From NCBI RefSeq assembly GCF_013433315.1, contig NZ_WXVV01000004.1:124001-188000 (forward strand): a stretch of DNA of 64,000 nucleotides, in the 5' to 3' direction. The notes below the pieces were generated by a model. It did not search any database, had not been told where the DNA came from, and was given only the letters and a program-made list of their open reading frames with translations. Positions 45,144 to 56,265 of the stretch are shown one piece after another (position 1 is the stretch's first letter; every line of letters begins with the position of its first letter). Both the position numbers and the translations under genes were made by a program. This DNA comes from Pseudomonas crudilactis (GTDB taxonomy: Bacteria; Pseudomonadota; Gammaproteobacteria; Pseudomonadales; Pseudomonadaceae).

Positions 45144-45443
45144 TCAGACCACCAGATTATTCATCTCGCAGTACTCTTCCCAATCGACACCCAGCACTTC
45201 GGCCGCCTCTTTGTGCAGCACAAGGCGCTGCGCCTCGAACTCCTCCGGCGTGCTCGTGTACTTGAGCGTCAGTTCCCACGGCTGCAGGCCCTGCGCTTCA
45301 GCCTCGTCTTCGAAGGCCCACTGAATCTGATCTTTCTGATCATCGGGACTGAGATCCTTGATCTCTTCCAACAGCTGCGGGGCGTCGAGTTTGTACTTTT
45401 CCAGCGCCTGTACGTGACGTTGCTCTTGAGTTAATTCGGTCAT
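45144..45443 (-). CDS. Small acidic soluble protein (DUF6388-like)
   Basis: A 99-residue cytoplasmic protein without signal or membrane segments. I start it at the ATG ending at 45443 (MTELTQEQRHVQALEKYKLD); the frame is open a further 29 codons upstream, but that part has little protein character. The sequence is highly charged and predicted helical (LLEEIKDLSPDDQKDQIQWA, then FEDEAEAQGLQPWELTLKYT). It resembles a small uncharacterised Pseudomonas family that I recall as DUF6388, but I am not certain of the number. Its function is unknown. It lies between nadC and tRNA-Thr, a place held by the pilA region in P. aeruginosa. Confidence 0.75.
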   Translation of the reverse strand: MTELTQEQRHVQALEKYKLDAPQLLEEIKDLSPDDQKDQIQWAFEDEAEAQGLQPWELTLKYTSTPEEFEAQRLVLHKEAAEVLGVDWEEYCEMNNLVV

Positions 45444-45685
45444 GGCGTTCTCGCTGATCGTAAGAATGGAGGATGGATCTGGATCATCAAGGATCTCTCT
45501 GACGCGGATTTGTCCGGCCTTCGGAACCATTCGGGATCATCTGAAAACTGCTAAGCGATGCTCATGCAGGCACCGAATATAGGACGTTTGCATGACGAAT
45601 TACACGGCTCTTTACATCTCTCCCACAAAAAGCTGACCTGCGGAACATAAATCCGCTTTTGCGGGGGTGAGAGTGCTGAAGCAGG

Positions 45686-45761
45686 TGGTGCCCGAGACAG
45701 GAATCGAACCTGCGACCTTCGCGTTACGAGTGCGCTGCTCTACCGGCTGAGCTACACGGGC
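45686..45761 (-). tRNA. tRNA-Thr (anticodon CGT)
   Basis: A 76-nt minus-strand gene with encoded CCA. The anticodon loop reads CTCGTAA (CGT, decodes ACG) and the T-arm GGTTCGATTCC is intact. The acceptor stem has one T-T mismatch at the sixth pair. It lies between the small gene at 45144 and the pnp terminator. Confidence 0.95.
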
Positions 45762-45830
45762 GGTGGGCTAAACCTAGCACCGGTCTTGAAGTCCGGCAAC
45801 TTCACAGAATGTTCCGATATTTCGCAGACA

Positions 45831-45867
45831 AAAAAATGCCCCACCGTTTACACGGCGGGGCATTTTT
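45831..45867 (-). terminator. Terminator of the rpsO-pnp transcript
   Basis: On the minus strand AATGCCCCGCCGT pairs with ACGGTGGGGCATT (one G-T pair) around a 4-nt loop, followed by TTTTTTTG. It begins 24 nt after the pnp stop. Confidence 0.88.
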
Positions 45868-45890
45868 ATTGCGCTAAAGCCTGGGGGTGA

Positions 45891-47996
45891 TTAAACGCCC
45901 GAAGCCTTGGCCGCTGCCACGTCTTTGATGGACAGCTTGATACGGCCGCGGTTGTCCACGTCCAGTACCAGCACTTCCACTTCCTGGCCTTCTTTCAGGA
46001 TGTCGGTCACTTTCTCTACGCGAGCGTCGCTCAGCATCGAGATGTGCACCAGACCGTCCTTGCCCGGCAGGATGTTGACGAATGCGCCGAAGTCGACGAT
46101 GCGCTCAACCTTGCCCACGTAGATCTTGCCGATCTCGGCTTCAGCGGTGATGCCCAGAACGCGCTGACGTGCTGCTTCAGCGGCTTCCTTGGTTTCACCG
46201 AAGATCTTGATCGAACCGTCGTCTTCGATGTCGATCGAAGCCTTGGTTTCTTCACAGATCGCACGGATGGTCGCGCCACCTTTACCGATAACGTCACGGA
46301 TCTTGTCGGTGTCGATCTTCATCGCGATCATGGTCGGAGCGTTGGCCGACAGTTCGGTACGCGACTGGCCGATGATCTGGTTCATCTGACCGAGGATGTT
46401 CAGGCGCGCTTCCAGGGCTTGGCCCAGAGCGATTTCCATGATCTCTTCGGTAATGCCCTTGATCTTGATGTCCATCTGCAGCGCAGTAACGCCTTTGGCG
46501 GTACCGGCTACTTTGAAGTCCATGTCGCCCAGGTGGTCTTCGTCACCGAGGATGTCGGTCAGGACGGCAAATTTCTCGCCTTCTTTAACCAGACCCATGG
46601 CGATACCGGCAACCGGTGCTTTCATCGGCACACCAGCGTCCATCAGGGCCAGGGAAGCGCCGCAAACGGAAGCCATCGAGCTCGAACCGTTGGATTCGGT
46701 GATTTCCGAAACCACACGGATGGTGTACGGGAACACGTCAGCGGCTGGCAGCATGGCCGAAACCGAACGACGGGCCAGACGGCCGTGACCGATTTCACGA
46801 CGACCAGCGCCACCCATGCGACCACACTCGCCCACCGAGAACGGAGGGAAGTTGTAGTGCAGCATGAACGGGTCTTTTTTCTCGCCTTCCAGGGTGTCCA
46901 GCAGCTGTGCGTCACGGGCAGTACCCAGAGTCGCGACTACCAGAGCCTGGGTTTCACCACGGGTGAACAGCGCCGAACCGTGAGTCTTCGGCAGAACGCC
47001 GACTTCGATGTTCAGCGGACGTACGGTCTTGGTGTCGCGGCCGTCGATACGTGGCTTGCCGTTTACGATGTTTTCGCGAACGGTGCGGTATTCGATTTCG
47101 CCGAAAGCGGCTTTGACTTCGCTGGACGAAGGCTGGCCTTCTTCACCGGACAGCTTGGCAACGACCTGATCCTTCAGCTCGCCCAGACGCGCATAACGGT
47201 CGGCCTTGACGGTGATGGTGTAAGCCTGGGAGATCGCATCGCCGAACTCGGCACGGATCGCGCCCAGCAGTTCGGTGGCTTCTGGCGCAGGAGCCCAGGT
47301 CCAGGTTGGCTTGGCAGCTTCGGCAGCCAGTTCTTTAACCGCGTTGATCACCACCTGGAACTCGTCGTGAGCAAACAGTACCGCGCCCAGCATCTGGTCT
47401 TCGGTCAGCTCTTTGGCTTCCGATTCAACCATCAGCACGGCGTCGGAAGTACCGGCAACGACCATGTCCAGACTCGAAGCAGCTTGCTGCTCGTAGGTCG
47501 GGTTCAGCAGATAGCCGGTGCTTTCGTGGAAAGCAACGCGAGCGGCGCCGATCGGGCCGTCGAACGGGATGCCCGAGATGGCCAGGGCAGCCGAGGTACC
47601 GATCATCGCAGCGATGTCCGGATCGGTCTTCTTGCTGGTCGAAACGACGGTGCAGACAACCTGCACTTCGTTCATGAAGCCTTCTGGGAACAGCGGACGG
47701 ATCGGACGGTCGATCAGTCGGGAAGTCAGGGTTTCTTTCTCGGAAGGACGGCCTTCACGCTTGAAGAAACCGCCAGGGATCTTACCGGCAGCGTAAGTCT
47801 TTTCCTGGTAGTGAACGGACAGAGGGAAGAAGCCCTTGCCTGGATCGGCTTGTTTTGCACCGACTACAGTCACCAATACGCTGACGTCGTCGTCAACGGT
47901 GACCAATACTGCGCCGGAGGCCTGACGGGCGATACGGCCAGTCTCGAGGGTAACGGTCGATTGACCGAACTGGAATTTTTTGATTACCGGGTTCAC
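45891..47996 (-). CDS. pnp: Polyribonucleotide nucleotidyltransferase (PNPase)
   Basis: A 701-residue phosphorolytic 3'-5' exoribonuclease, core of the RNA degradosome. It starts at a GTG ending at 47996, with AGGA upstream. Domain order is RNase PH-like 1 (from about 10, with [20 protein letters not shown]), the helical linker, and RNase PH-like 2 (from about 320, with [20 protein letters not shown] and the catalytic-site region [20 protein letters not shown]). Then come a KH domain at about 550-615 ([20 protein letters not shown]) and an S1 domain at about 620-690 ([20 protein letters not shown]). Its length matches family members. It follows rpsO with a processing-type hairpin in the gap, as in E. 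coli, where PNPase controls its own mRNA. Confidence 0.98.
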   Translation of the reverse strand: MNPVIKKFQFGQSTVTLETGRIARQASGAVLVTVDDDVSVLVTVVGAKQADPGKGFFPLSVHYQEKTYAAGKIPGGFFKREGRPSEKETLTSRLIDRPIRPLFPEGFMNEVQVVCTVVSTSKKTDPDIAAMIGTSAALAISGIPFDGPIGAARVAFHESTGYLLNPTYEQQAASSLDMVVAGTSDAVLMVESEAKELTEDQMLGAVLFAHDEFQVVINAVKELAAEAAKPTWTWAPAPEATELLGAIRAEFGDAISQAYTITVKADRYARLGELKDQVVAKLSGEEGQPSSSEVKAAFGEIEYRTVRENIVNGKPRIDGRDTKTVRPLNIEVGVLPKTHGSALFTRGETQALVVATLGTARDAQLLDTLEGEKKDPFMLHYNFPPFSVGECGRMGGAGRREIGHGRLARRSVSAMLPAADVFPYTIRVVSEITESNGSSSMASVCGASLALMDAGVPMKAPVAGIAMGLVKEGEKFAVLTDILGDEDHLGDMDFKVAGTAKGVTALQMDIKIKGITEEIMEIALGQALEARLNILGQMNQIIGQSRTELSANAPTMIAMKIDTDKIRDVIGKGGATIRAICEETKASIDIEDDGSIKIFGETKEAAEAARQRVLGITAEAEIGKIYVGKVERIVDFGAFVNILPGKDGLVHISMLSDARVEKVTDILKEGQEVEVLVLDVDNRGRIKLSIKDVAAAKASGV

Positions 47997-48131
47997 GGTG
48001 TCCTACCTTCTTTGTGGCTCTTGGGGGAACTGGTTTCTTGCGAATTCTTGGGCAATGTCGGGAATCGGCCCAACCGTTGTCCGGGGTAAAACGTGTATCC
48101 AGATAAAACTTGAGGCTGGGAGCCTGCAAGG

Positions 48132-48153
48132 CGTCTGCGGTAAACCGCAGACG
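48132..48153 (-). promoter_or_regulatory. Perfect hairpin in the rpsO-pnp intergenic region
   Basis: CGTCTGCGGT and ACCGCAGACG form a 10-bp perfect stem with a 2-nt turn, with no T-run. It lies between rpsO and pnp, where E. coli has an RNase III site used in pnp autoregulation. The same role is likely here but not shown. Confidence 0.65.
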
Positions 48154-48189
48154 TCCGACAGACAACCAACCTCATAGCGCAATCGCTGA

Positions 48190-48459
48190 TTAGCGACGCA
48201 GACCCAGGCGACCGATCAGAGTCTGATAACGACCCAGATCCTTGCCTTTCAGGTAGTCCAGCAGCTTGCGACGCTGGTTTACCATGCGGATCAGACCACG
48301 ACGGGAGTGGTGATCTTTACCGTTGGCCTTGAAGTGACCTTGCAGCTTGTTGATGTTGTGGGTCAGCAGTGCAACTTGCACTTCTGGCGAACCAGTGTCA
48401 CCAACAGCTTGCTGGTAGTCAGCAACGATTTGAGCTTTTTCTTGAACGTCGAGAGCCAT
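48190..48459 (-). CDS. rpsO: 30S ribosomal protein S15
   Basis: An 89-residue ribosomal protein that binds 16S rRNA early in 30S assembly. It has the S15 length and motifs: [40 protein letters not shown] and [20 protein letters not shown], ending [14 protein letters not shown] lies 7 nt before the ATG. It is followed by pnp after a 193-nt gap with the hairpin, and preceded by truB, which is the conserved order. Confidence 0.99.
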   Translation of the reverse strand: MALDVQEKAQIVADYQQAVGDTGSPEVQVALLTHNINKLQGHFKANGKDHHSRRGLIRMVNQRRKLLDYLKGKDLGRYQTLIGRLGLRR

Positions 48460-48601
48460 GAGGCAATCCTTTTATCAGGAAACTGTTTCAAAGAAACAGC
48501 TTCAACAGGCCAGGGACAAATCCCTGTATCTATAAATGAGTAGTGACCGTGCCTGTTAACAGCCACCCTCGCCAGCCTGCTTTGACACAGACCGGTTTCG
48601 G

Positions 48602-49519
48602 TCATTCCGACCGAATCAGTCGACGCGGCGCGATGCGCCCGTCTTCGCTCACTTCACCGATGCCGATGAAGCGACCATTGTGATCCTGTACCCGTACCAT
48701 GCCGAACTTCGGAGCATCCGGGGCACGTACCGGCTGGCCGTTGAGCCAGTAGAACGCACTCGCTTCGGAGAAGTGCAGCAACGGCCAATCCTGCAAGCCG
48801 CTGTCCGATGGCATCAGGAAGCGATCCACCGCTTCGTTGCCGCCTTCGGCATGTACCGCTTCCAGCTCTTCGAGGGTAACGGTCTGCGCCAAAGTGAAAG
48901 GCCCGGCCTGGGTACGGCGCAATTCAGCGACGTACGCACCACAACCGAGTTGCTCACCGATATCCTCCACCAGGGTGCGAATATAGGTGCCTTTGCTGCA
49001 GTCCACCGCAAGTCGCGCAGTATCGCCTTCGAAGGCCAGTAATTCCAAGCGCGCAATAGTAACAGAACGCGGTTCGCGCTCCACTACTTCGCCTGCACGC
49101 GCCAACTTGTACAGCGGCTGGCCATCACGCTTGAGCGCCGAGTACATCGGCGGTATCTGACTGATTTGCCCACGAAATTTCGGCAATGCCGCTTCGACAT
49201 CGGCGCGACCAACGGTCACCGGGCGCTCCTGCAAAACCTCACCTTCGGCATCGGCCGTGGTGGTGGTCTTGCCCAGTTGCGCCAGGGTTTCATAAGCCTT
49301 GTCGGAATCGAGCAGGTACTGCGAAAACTTGGTCGCTTCACCAAAGCACAACGGCAAGACGCCGGTGGCCAATGGATCGAGGCTGCCGGTGTGACCGGCC
49401 TTCTCGGCATTGAGCAGCCAGCGAACCTTCTGCAACGCGGCGTTGGAGGTGAACCCCAACGGTTTGTCGAGCAGGATGATGCCACTGACGTTACGACGGA
49501 TACGTTTGACCTGAGCCAC
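48602..49519 (-). CDS. truB: tRNA pseudouridine(55) synthase TruB
   Basis: A 305-residue enzyme that makes pseudouridine-55 in the tRNA T-loop. I use the GTG ending at 49519, with AAGGAG 7 nt upstream, giving [20 protein letters not shown]; an in-frame ATG further upstream falls inside rbfA. The catalytic aspartate lies in the motif [20 protein letters not shown]. Further motifs are [20 protein letters not shown] and [22 protein letters not shown]-terminal PUA-like domain follows ([20 protein letters not shown]). It starts 4 nt after the rbfA stop, which indicates close coupling in the infB-rbfA-truB-rpsO operon. Confidence 0.97.
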   Translation of the reverse strand: MAQVKRIRRNVSGIILLDKPLGFTSNAALQKVRWLLNAEKAGHTGSLDPLATGVLPLCFGEATKFSQYLLDSDKAYETLAQLGKTTTTADAEGEVLQERPVTVGRADVEAALPKFRGQISQIPPMYSALKRDGQPLYKLARAGEVVEREPRSVTIARLELLAFEGDTARLAVDCSKGTYIRTLVEDIGEQLGCGAYVAELRRTQAGPFTLAQTVTLEELEAVHAEGGNEAVDRFLMPSDSGLQDWPLLHFSEASAFYWLNGQPVRAPDAPKFGMVRVQDHNGRFIGIGEVSEDGRIAPRRLIRSE

Positions 49520-49523
49520 CGAA

Positions 49524-49925
49524 TTACTCCTTGGTGTCTTCAGGTTCAGCAACGACCGGATGCTGATTGTCTTCAGCCACGGCACGCTCGATCAGCGCCG
49601 ACAGGTGCGCACCACGGACAACGGATTCGTCGTAGTGGAAGTGCAATTGCGGCACGCTGCGCAGTTTCATTTCACGGGCCAATTGCATGCGCAGGAAGCC
49701 TGCGGCGGAATTGAGCACCTTGATACTTTGCGCGATGTCTTCAGCGTTGTCCTGCCCCATCACGGTGATGAAAATCTTCGCATGACCGACGTCACGGCTG
49801 ACTTCCACTGCGGTAATGGTGACCAGACCCACACGTGGATCTTTGACTTCGCGACGGATCAGTTGAGCCAGCTCACGCTGCATCTGATCGCCGATACGTT
49901 GGGTACGGCTGTATTCTTTTGCCAT
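49524..49925 (-). CDS. rbfA: 30S ribosome-binding factor A
   Basis: A 133-residue KH-fold protein that helps 16S rRNA 5'-end maturation and cold adaptation. The ATG ending at 49925 gives the family start [20 protein letters not shown]; a longer frame into the infB gap has no support. Conserved parts are [36 protein letters not shown] and the C-terminal [20 protein letters not shown]. It follows infB after a 160-nt gap with a hairpin and ends 4 nt before truB. Confidence 0.97.
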   Translation of the reverse strand: MAKEYSRTQRIGDQMQRELAQLIRREVKDPRVGLVTITAVEVSRDVGHAKIFITVMGQDNAEDIAQSIKVLNSAAGFLRMQLAREMKLRSVPQLHFHYDESVVRGAHLSALIERAVAEDNQHPVVAEPEDTKE

Positions 49926-49980
49926 GATTTTGTTACCTGTTACTGCCCGGCGGTGAAACCCGCCAGGTCTGAAAGCGGCA

Positions 49981-50014
49981 AACGCCCGGCCTGACAAAAG
50001 CCAGACCGGGCGTT
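49981..50014 (-). other. Hairpin between infB and rbfA
   Basis: AACGCCCGG and CCGGGCGTT form a perfect 9-bp stem around a 16-nt loop that can pair further. No T-run follows on the minus strand, so partial termination or mRNA processing is more likely than a full stop. Confidence 0.45.
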
Positions 50015-50085
50015 GCGTTTAGAGTCCGGGGGATGCGCCACACCGTTGAGTGCGGCCGACCATCACGGCTCCTGAAGTGCGCGAG

Positions 50086-52617
50086 TTAGAGGCTGCGAGC
50101 AACCTGAACCTTCTCGAAGACTTCGATCTTGTCGCCGACTTTGACGTCGTTGTAGCTCTTCACGCCGATACCGCATTCCATGCCGGCACGTACTTCGGAA
50201 GCGTCATCCTTGAAGCGGCGCAGGGATTCCAGCTCGCCTTCGAAGATAACGATGTCTTCACGCAGTACACGGATCGGACGGTTACGGTGCACAACACCTT
50301 CGATCACCATGCAGCCTGCGATCGCGCCAAACTTCGGCGAACGGAACACGTCACGCACTTCAGCCACACCCAGAATGTTCTCGCGAACATCGCTGCCGAG
50401 CATGCCGGTCAGGGCTTTCTTGACGTCTTCGATGATGTCGTAGATCACGTTGTAGTAACGCATGTCCAGACCTTCCTGCTCGACGATCTTCCGTGCGCCA
50501 GCATCGGCACGCACGTTGAAGCCGAACAGTACAGCGTTGGAAGCCAGTGCCAGGTTAGCGTCGGACTCGGTGATACCACCGACGCCGCCGCCGACTACGC
50601 GCACTTGAACTTCGTCGTTGCCCAGGCCATTCAAGGCACCGTTCAACGCTTCCAGCGAACCACGGACGTCGGATTTGAGGACGATGTTGAGCGTCTTCTT
50701 CTCGGCCTGACCCATGTTTTCGAAGATGTTTTCCAGCTTGCCGGCGTGAGCGCGAGCCAGTTTGACTTCGCGGAACTTGCCTTGACGGAACAGAGCCACT
50801 TCACGGGCTTTCTTCTCGTCAGCAACTACGCTCATCTCGTCGCCAGCGTCCGGGGTACCGTCCAGGCCGAGGATCTCGACAGGGATGGATGGACCGGCTT
50901 CTTTGATTGGCTTGCCGTTCTCGTCGAGCATGGCACGCACGCGGCCATAGTTCGAACCGACCAGAACCATGTCGCCTTGGCGCAGGGTACCGTCTTGAAC
51001 CAGAACGGTTGCCACCGGGCCACGACCTTTGTCGAGACGCGATTCAACCACAACGCCACGGCCAGGAGCCGATGGAGTTGCTTTCAGTTCGAGAACTTCA
51101 GCTTGCAGCAGAACGGCTTCAAGCAACTCGTCCACGCCAGTACCGACTTTCGCCGAAACCGGAACGAACGGCGTATCACCGCCCCACTCTTCGGAAGTCA
51201 CGCCGTGAACCGACAGTTCGCTACGGATGCGATCGAGATCGGCGCCCGGCTTGTCGATCTTGTTCACTGCTACAACCAATGGAACGCCAGCCGCTACAGC
51301 GTGCTGAACAGCTTCAATGGTCTGCGGCATCACGCCGTCGTCCGCTGCAACCACCAGGATCACGATGTCGGTCGCCTTGGCACCACGAGCACGCATTGCG
51401 GTAAACGCGGCGTGACCCGGGGTGTCGAGGAAGGTGACCATGCCGCGTTCGGTTTCAACGTGGTATGCACCGATGTGCTGAGTAATACCGCCGGCTTCGC
51501 CAGCAGCTACCTTGGCACGACGAATGTAGTCGAGCAGGGACGTTTTACCGTGGTCAACGTGGCCCATTACGGTCACGACTGGCGCACGGGAGAACGACTC
51601 ACCTTCAAACTTCAGGGACTCGGCCAGGGAATCTTCCAGGGCGGTGTCGCTGACCAGGGTCACTTTGTGGCCCAGTTCTTCGGCTACCAGTTGAGCAGTT
51701 TCCTGATCAAGCACCTGGTTGATGGTCGCTGGGGTACCCAGTTTGAACATGAACTTGATGATTTCAGCAGCCTTGACCGACATCTGATTGGCGAGATCGC
51801 CAACAGTGATGGTCTCGCCGATCTGCACATCACGCACGACAGGGCCGGTTGGGCTCTGGAAACCGTGAGCGTTGCGCTTCTTCAGCTTGGCCTTGCCGCG
51901 ACCACCACGACGGAAGCCATCGCTTTCTTCGTCGGTAGTGCGTGGTGCCACGCGTGGAGCCGGCGCTTTTTCTTTGACCGAGGCGCGATGCGGAGCGTTT
52001 TTGCGCTCGCCATCACCGCCACCGCTGCGACGATTGTTATCGTCAGCACGTGGCTTGTCCGGACGGCGCTGTTCGTTCTGCTTGTTGCGAACGTCAGCAG
52101 ACGGAGCTGGAGCAGCGGCAACCACCGGCGCGCTTTCGCGAACAGGTTCGGCAACTGCAGCCGGCGCCGCAACGGCGTCGCTGGTAGCGTTGTGCGCAGC
52201 AGCAGGCTGATTACGCGCTTCTACTTCGGCGCGTTGCTTGGCTTCTTCTTCAGCCTTCTGACGGGCAGCATTTTCTACTGCGCGACGCTCATCCAGTTCA
52301 CGCTTGCGCTCGGCTTCGATTTCTTCCGGGCTGCGCTGTACGAAAACTTTCTTCTTGCGGACTTCAACGCTGATGCTTTTGCTGCCAGCAACACGCAGGG
52401 TGCTGGTGGTTTTACGCTGCAGCGTGATCTTGCGTGGTTCTTCCACTTTCGCCTTGTGGCTGCTTTTCAAGTGAGTCAGCAGGGACTGCTTCTCACTGTC
52501 AGTCACATTTTCTTCGGCGGCGGTGTGCGGCAGACCTGCCTCACGCATCTGCTGCAACAGGCGCTCTACCGGTGTTTTGACCTCATCGGCCAGTTGTTTC
52601 ACCGTGACTTGCGTCAT
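50086..52617 (-). CDS. infB: Translation initiation factor IF-2
   Basis: An 843-residue GTPase that brings initiator tRNA to the 30S subunit. Residues 1-50 form the IF2-N domain ([20 protein letters not shown]). A highly charged, Ala/Glu/Arg-rich linker spans about 50-250. A second IF2-N module follows near 265-315 ([20 protein letters not shown]). The G domain starts with G1 GHVDHGKT at 352-359, then DTPGH and NKID. Domains II to IV follow, with the fMet-tRNA-binding C-terminal end ([20 protein letters not shown], then [20 protein letters not shown]). GAGGAG lies before the ATG. It follows nusA by 27 nt. Confidence 0.98.
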   Translation of the reverse strand: MTQVTVKQLADEVKTPVERLLQQMREAGLPHTAAEENVTDSEKQSLLTHLKSSHKAKVEEPRKITLQRKTTSTLRVAGSKSISVEVRKKKVFVQRSPEEIEAERKRELDERRAVENAARQKAEEEAKQRAEVEARNQPAAAHNATSDAVAAPAAVAEPVRESAPVVAAAPAPSADVRNKQNEQRRPDKPRADDNNRRSGGGDGERKNAPHRASVKEKAPAPRVAPRTTDEESDGFRRGGRGKAKLKKRNAHGFQSPTGPVVRDVQIGETITVGDLANQMSVKAAEIIKFMFKLGTPATINQVLDQETAQLVAEELGHKVTLVSDTALEDSLAESLKFEGESFSRAPVVTVMGHVDHGKTSLLDYIRRAKVAAGEAGGITQHIGAYHVETERGMVTFLDTPGHAAFTAMRARGAKATDIVILVVAADDGVMPQTIEAVQHAVAAGVPLVVAVNKIDKPGADLDRIRSELSVHGVTSEEWGGDTPFVPVSAKVGTGVDELLEAVLLQAEVLELKATPSAPGRGVVVESRLDKGRGPVATVLVQDGTLRQGDMVLVGSNYGRVRAMLDENGKPIKEAGPSIPVEILGLDGTPDAGDEMSVVADEKKAREVALFRQGKFREVKLARAHAGKLENIFENMGQAEKKTLNIVLKSDVRGSLEALNGALNGLGNDEVQVRVVGGGVGGITESDANLALASNAVLFGFNVRADAGARKIVEQEGLDMRYYNVIYDIIEDVKKALTGMLGSDVRENILGVAEVRDVFRSPKFGAIAGCMVIEGVVHRNRPIRVLREDIVIFEGELESLRRFKDDASEVRAGMECGIGVKSYNDVKVGDKIEVFEKVQVARSL

Positions 52618-52644
52618 GCACTTCTCTCCTCAGGCCGCGCCTAA

Positions 52645-54126
52645 TTACTCGAACCAGTGGGCTCGGGCGGCCATGATCAACTTGCCGGCACGATCATCGT
52701 CAATGCCGTCGATGTCGAGCAGGTCGTCAATAGACTGCTCGGCCAGGTCTTCGCGGGTAATTACGCCGCGCACCGCCAGTTCCATCGCCAAATCCTTGTC
52801 CATACCCTCAAGCGAGAGCAGGTCTTCGGCCGGATGGGCGTCTGCCAGCTTTTCCTCAGTAGCGATGGCTTTGGTCAACAAACGATCCTTGGCACGAGCG
52901 CGAAGCTCGTTGACGGTATCTTCGTCAAAGCCGTCGATGTTGAGCATTTCTTCCAACGGTACGTAGGCAATCTCTTCCAGGCTGGTGAAGCCTTCATCTA
53001 CCAGCACCTGTGCCAGGTCTTCGTCGACTTCCAGCTCGTCGATGAAGTTGCGCAGGATGTCGCCGGTTTCTGCTTGCTGCTTAGCCTGGATGTCCGATTC
53101 GGTCATCACGTTCAGGGTCCAGCCAGTCAACTGGCTCGCCAGACGCACGTTCTGACCACCACGACCGATGGCCTGAGCCAGATTGTCTGCGCCAACGGCG
53201 ATGTCCATTGCGTGGGCATCTTCGTCAACGATAATTGCCGCAACCTCAGCCGGGGACATGGCGTTGATCACGAACTGAGCCGGGTTGTCGTCCCACAGGA
53301 CGATATCCACACGCTCACCGCCCAACTCACCCGACACTGCCTGGACGCGCGAACCGCGCATACCAATGCAAGCGCCTTGCGGGTCGATGCGTTTGTCCTT
53401 CGAGCGGACGGCGATCTTGGCGCGCGAACCCGGATCACGGGACGCTGCCATTACTTCGATCAGGCCTTCGGCAATTTCCGGCACTTCGATACGGAACAGC
53501 TCGATCAGCATTTCCGGCGCGGTACGCGACAGGATCAGCTGCGGGCCGCGGTTCTCGGTGCGGATTTCCTTGAGCAGCGCACGCAGACGCACGCCAACAC
53601 GGAAGGTTTCACGCGAAATGATGTCTTCACGGGCCAGCAACGCTTCAGCGTTGTTACCCAGATCGACGATCACGTTGTCGCGGGTGACTTTTTTCACGGT
53701 GCCGGAGATGATTTCCCCCAGGCGCTCGCGATAAGCGTCGACCACTTGAGCGCGCTCGGCTTCACGTACTTTTTGCACGATGACTTGCTTGGCAGTCTGT
53801 GCAGCAATACGGCCGAACTCGATGGATTCGATTTTTTCTTCGACGACGTCGCCAACGTTGGCACCCGGATGCGTTTCCGCAACCTTGCTCGGCCAGGTTT
53901 CGATGGCCGGATCGTCGAGATCATTCTCTTCAACGACCGTCCAGCGACGGAAAGTTTCGTATGCCCCGGTGTGGCGGTTAATTTCCACACGCAGGTCAAC
54001 TTCGTCTTCAAAACGCTTTTTGGTAGCAGTGGCTAAAGCCAGCTCCAGCGCTTCAAAAATTACGCTTGCCGGTACGCCCTTTTCATTGGATACCGACTCA
54101 ACAACCAGCAGTACTTCTTTGCTCAT
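52645..54126 (-). CDS. nusA: Transcription termination/antitermination protein NusA
   Basis: A 493-residue RNA polymerase-binding factor for pausing, termination and antitermination. I use the ATG ending at 54126 ([20 protein letters not shown]), the standard N-terminus; an upstream in-frame ATG adds seven unlikely residues. Domain order is the N-terminal RNAP-binding domain, S1 (about 135-200, [20 protein letters not shown]), KH1/KH2 (about 230-340, with [20 protein letters not shown] and [17 protein letters not shown]), and two acidic C-terminal repeats ([20 protein letters not shown] and [20 protein letters not shown]). The tandem acidic repeats are typical of gammaproteobacteria. It lies between rimP and infB. 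Confidence 0.98.
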   Translation of the reverse strand: MSKEVLLVVESVSNEKGVPASVIFEALELALATATKKRFEDEVDLRVEINRHTGAYETFRRWTVVEENDLDDPAIETWPSKVAETHPGANVGDVVEEKIESIEFGRIAAQTAKQVIVQKVREAERAQVVDAYRERLGEIISGTVKKVTRDNVIVDLGNNAEALLAREDIISRETFRVGVRLRALLKEIRTENRGPQLILSRTAPEMLIELFRIEVPEIAEGLIEVMAASRDPGSRAKIAVRSKDKRIDPQGACIGMRGSRVQAVSGELGGERVDIVLWDDNPAQFVINAMSPAEVAAIIVDEDAHAMDIAVGADNLAQAIGRGGQNVRLASQLTGWTLNVMTESDIQAKQQAETGDILRNFIDELEVDEDLAQVLVDEGFTSLEEIAYVPLEEMLNIDGFDEDTVNELRARAKDRLLTKAIATEEKLADAHPAEDLLSLEGMDKDLAMELAVRGVITREDLAEQSIDDLLDIDGIDDDRAGKLIMAARAHWFE

Positions 54127-54173
54127 CGTACGCCTCGCCTTTCGCAAGCCATTGGATCCGCGGGATCCGCGTC

Positions 54174-54632
54174 TCAGTCAAAACTGGGAATAATGTTGGC
54201 CTTGTCGATCATATCGATCGGCAACAAGAACTCATGGTCATCTACCTGCACCACGACATCCTGCTCTTCTACACCGCGCAGAAGGCCCTGAAAGTTGCGG
54301 CGCCCTTCGAAAGGCGAACGCAGCTTGATCTTCACTTGTTCACCGACAAACTGGGCGAACTGCTCAATAGTGAACAGTGGGCGCTCCATGCCAGGCGAGG
54401 AAACTTCGAGGGTGTATTCAACGGAGATCGGATCTTCAACATCCAGCACACCGCTGATCTGACGGCTGACAATGGCGCAATCGTCCACCAGCACGCCACC
54501 CTCTTTATCGATATAAACGCGCAACATCGAGTGACGACCCTGAGCCGAAAACTCGATACCCCAGCATTCATAGCCCAGGGCCACGACCACCGGGGCCAGC
54601 AAGGCCTGCAACTCTTCTAGCTTGCTCGACAC
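54174..54632 (-). CDS. rimP: Ribosome maturation factor RimP
   Basis: A 152-residue protein for 30S maturation. The start is a GTG ending at 54632, with AGGGGG upstream. An N-terminal alpha/beta domain ([20 protein letters not shown]) and the conserved [20 protein letters not shown] and [20 protein letters not shown] segments lead into the C-terminal SH3-like domain ([20 protein letters not shown]). It is the first protein gene of the rimP-nusA-infB operon, downstream of tRNA-fMet as in the E. coli metY operon. A hairpin terminator between tRNA and rimP may tune read-through. Confidence 0.97.
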   Translation of the reverse strand: MSSKLEELQALLAPVVVALGYECWGIEFSAQGRHSMLRVYIDKEGGVLVDDCAIVSRQISGVLDVEDPISVEYTLEVSSPGMERPLFTIEQFAQFVGEQVKIKLRSPFEGRRNFQGLLRGVEEQDVVVQVDDHEFLLPIDMIDKANIIPSFD

Positions 54633-54741
54633 CTGAACCCCCTAGTGCATGATATGTGCATGCTTTGCAAAATAAAAAAATGGGCTTAACGCCCATCCTT
54701 GAAACGCCGTCGAACAGCGGCGTTGAAAGTGTCCAGCTAAC

Positions 54742-54763
54742 AAAAAGCCCCTTAAAAGGGGCT
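54742..54763 (-). terminator. Terminator between tRNA-fMet and rimP
   Basis: On the minus strand AGCCCC pairs with GGGGCT around TTTTAA, followed by TTTTTG. It lies 9 nt past the tRNA 3' end, so rimP transcription needs read-through or its own promoter. Confidence 0.7.
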
Positions 54764-54771
54764 CCTTAAAC

Positions 54772-54848
<77 letters not shown>

Positions 54849-54912
54849 ACAAAGCTGGGGCGGAAGTATACGACCGATCCCTTATTGGGTCAATGTAACC
54901 TTCCACCTGCAA

Positions 54913-54936
54913 GAAAGCCCGCAACAGCGGGCTTTC
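54913..54936 (-). terminator. Hairpin between tRNA-Leu and tRNA-fMet
   Basis: GAAAGCCCGC and GCGGGCTTTC form a perfect 10-bp stem with a 4-nt loop, ending in TTTCTTG on the minus strand. It is likely a terminator of the secG-tRNA-Leu transcript, or a processing stem. Confidence 0.65.
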
Positions 54937-54945
54937 CTGACTAAT

Positions 54946-55031
54946 TGGTACCGAGAAGGGGACTCGAACCCCTACACCCTATGGGCACAACCACCTCAAG
55001 GTTGCGTGTCTACCAATTCCACCACCTCGGC
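54946..55031 (-). tRNA. tRNA-Leu (anticodon GAG)
   Basis: An 86-nt class II tRNA on the minus strand with a long variable arm and encoded CCA. The anticodon loop CTTGAGG reads GAG. It starts GCCGAGGTGGTGGAATTGG and lies 22 nt downstream of secG, so it is probably part of that transcript. Confidence 0.96.
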
Positions 55032-55053
55032 AAAACTACGTTTGAAACCCTTC

Positions 55054-55440
55054 TTACTTCTGCTCTTGAGCTGGAGGTACGTCAGTCGCTGGAGTAGCCG
55101 ACTTTTGCTCTTGAAGCACCGGGACATCATCAGAAGCCGGTTGTTGTTGCTTAGGTACTTCCAACACTGCTGGATTTGGAAGACCTGCCTGAGTCAGCTG
55201 ATGAGCCTTCTCTTTAGCAAAGTAACCTAACCCCAAGCTGGTTATGAAGAAACCGGCGGCAAGTATAGCAGTAAACTTACTAAGAAAGGTAGAGGAACCT
55301 TGGCTTCCGAACACAGTATTTGAAGCACCTGCTCCGAAAGACGCGCCAGCGTCCGCACCCTTACCCTGCTGCAGCAAAACCAGAGCAACTACGCCCAATG
55401 CACCCAGCAGATGAAAAACGACTACGACTGTTTCCAGCAT
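55054..55440 (-). CDS. secG: Preprotein translocase subunit SecG
   Basis: A 128-residue inner-membrane protein that assists SecYE in protein export. The ATG ending at 55440 gives [20 protein letters not shown], the first helix. The conserved cytoplasmic loop [19 protein letters not shown], then [15 protein letters not shown], precedes the second helix ([20 protein letters not shown]). A 50-residue Pro/Gln-rich tail follows ([16 protein letters not shown]). The extended tail is common in Pseudomonas SecG. It starts 4 nt after tpiA and runs into tRNA-Leu. Confidence 0.95.
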   Translation of the reverse strand: MLETVVVVFHLLGALGVVALVLLQQGKGADAGASFGAGASNTVFGSQGSSTFLSKFTAILAAGFFITSLGLGYFAKEKAHQLTQAGLPNPAVLEVPKQQQPASDDVPVLQEQKSATPATDVPPAQEQK

Positions 55441-55444
55441 TTTC

Positions 55445-56200
55445 TCAGTTTCCCGCGGCGCGACAGATCGCACCGAACTCATCTGCATTCAGGGAAGCTC
55501 CACCAATGAGCCCCCCATCGATATCCGGCATGCCGAACAGTTCGACCGCATTGGCCGCCTTCACGCTGCCGCCGTATAGAAGCCGCACACCTCGTGCGAC
55601 CTCAGAATTCTCTGCCGCCAGCTGCTCGCGAATGGCTTTATGCACATCCTGAGCCTGCTGTGGCGTTGCAGTCAGTCCGGTACCAATGGCCCAGACCGGC
55701 TCGTAAGCAATGACTGCCTTGGCAAAAGCACCAACACCCAGCTCCTCGATGATGCTGCCCAGCTGACGCCCGACAACCTCAAGAGTTTTTCCGGCTTCGC
55801 GCTGCTCAAGGGTTTCCCCTATACACAACACCGGAATCAAGCCACATGCCTGTGCCGCTGCGAACTTGCGATTCAGCATTCCGTCTCGCTCGCCCATTAT
55901 CTGGCGACGCTCGGAGTGACCGACAAGAACCAGGGAACAACCTGCATCCACCAACTGACTCGGTGCAATTTCACCGGTCAATGCACCTTGCATGGATTCC
56001 ACCGCAGAATTCTGCGCGCCGACCGAAATCGACTTGCCTTTCAAGCCATCAATCACTTGATTGATATACAAGCAAGGCGGGAATACCGCGACATCAACAC
56101 CGCTTGGCAAGGCCAGATGACGAAGGCCGTTGATCAGCTCAGCGACGCTGGCGCGGGTACCGTGCATCTTCCAGTTACCAGCTACCATAGGGCGACGCAT
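55445..56200 (-). CDS. tpiA: Triosephosphate isomerase
   Basis: A 251-residue cytoplasmic TIM-barrel enzyme that interconverts DHAP and glyceraldehyde-3-phosphate. The active-site residues are visible: N9 and K11 in VAGNWKMHG, the catalytic histidine in LVGHSERR and the glutamate in [11 protein letters not shown], with the phosphate loop in [16 protein letters not shown] lies before the ATG. It falls between glmM and secG, the usual gamma-proteobacterial order. It also joins the fructose pathway encoded at 29.7-35.3 kb at the level of triose phosphates, although it is not linked in expression. Confidence 0.98.
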   Translation of the reverse strand: MRRPMVAGNWKMHGTRASVAELINGLRHLALPSGVDVAVFPPCLYINQVIDGLKGKSISVGAQNSAVESMQGALTGEIAPSQLVDAGCSLVLVGHSERRQIMGERDGMLNRKFAAAQACGLIPVLCIGETLEQREAGKTLEVVGRQLGSIIEELGVGAFAKAVIAYEPVWAIGTGLTATPQQAQDVHKAIREQLAAENSEVARGVRLLYGGSVKAANAVELFGMPDIDGGLIGGASLNADEFGAICRAAGN

Positions 56201-56265
56201 GCTGTACCTCGTCGGTCAAAGTGGGCGCAGATGTTACCCAACACAATCATGGCTTGCAAGCCGTA

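Noticed and set aside
46044..54036. Long plus-strand frames opposite pnp, infB and nusA
   Set aside because: They are shadows of highly conserved minus-strand genes with strong third-position GC bias.
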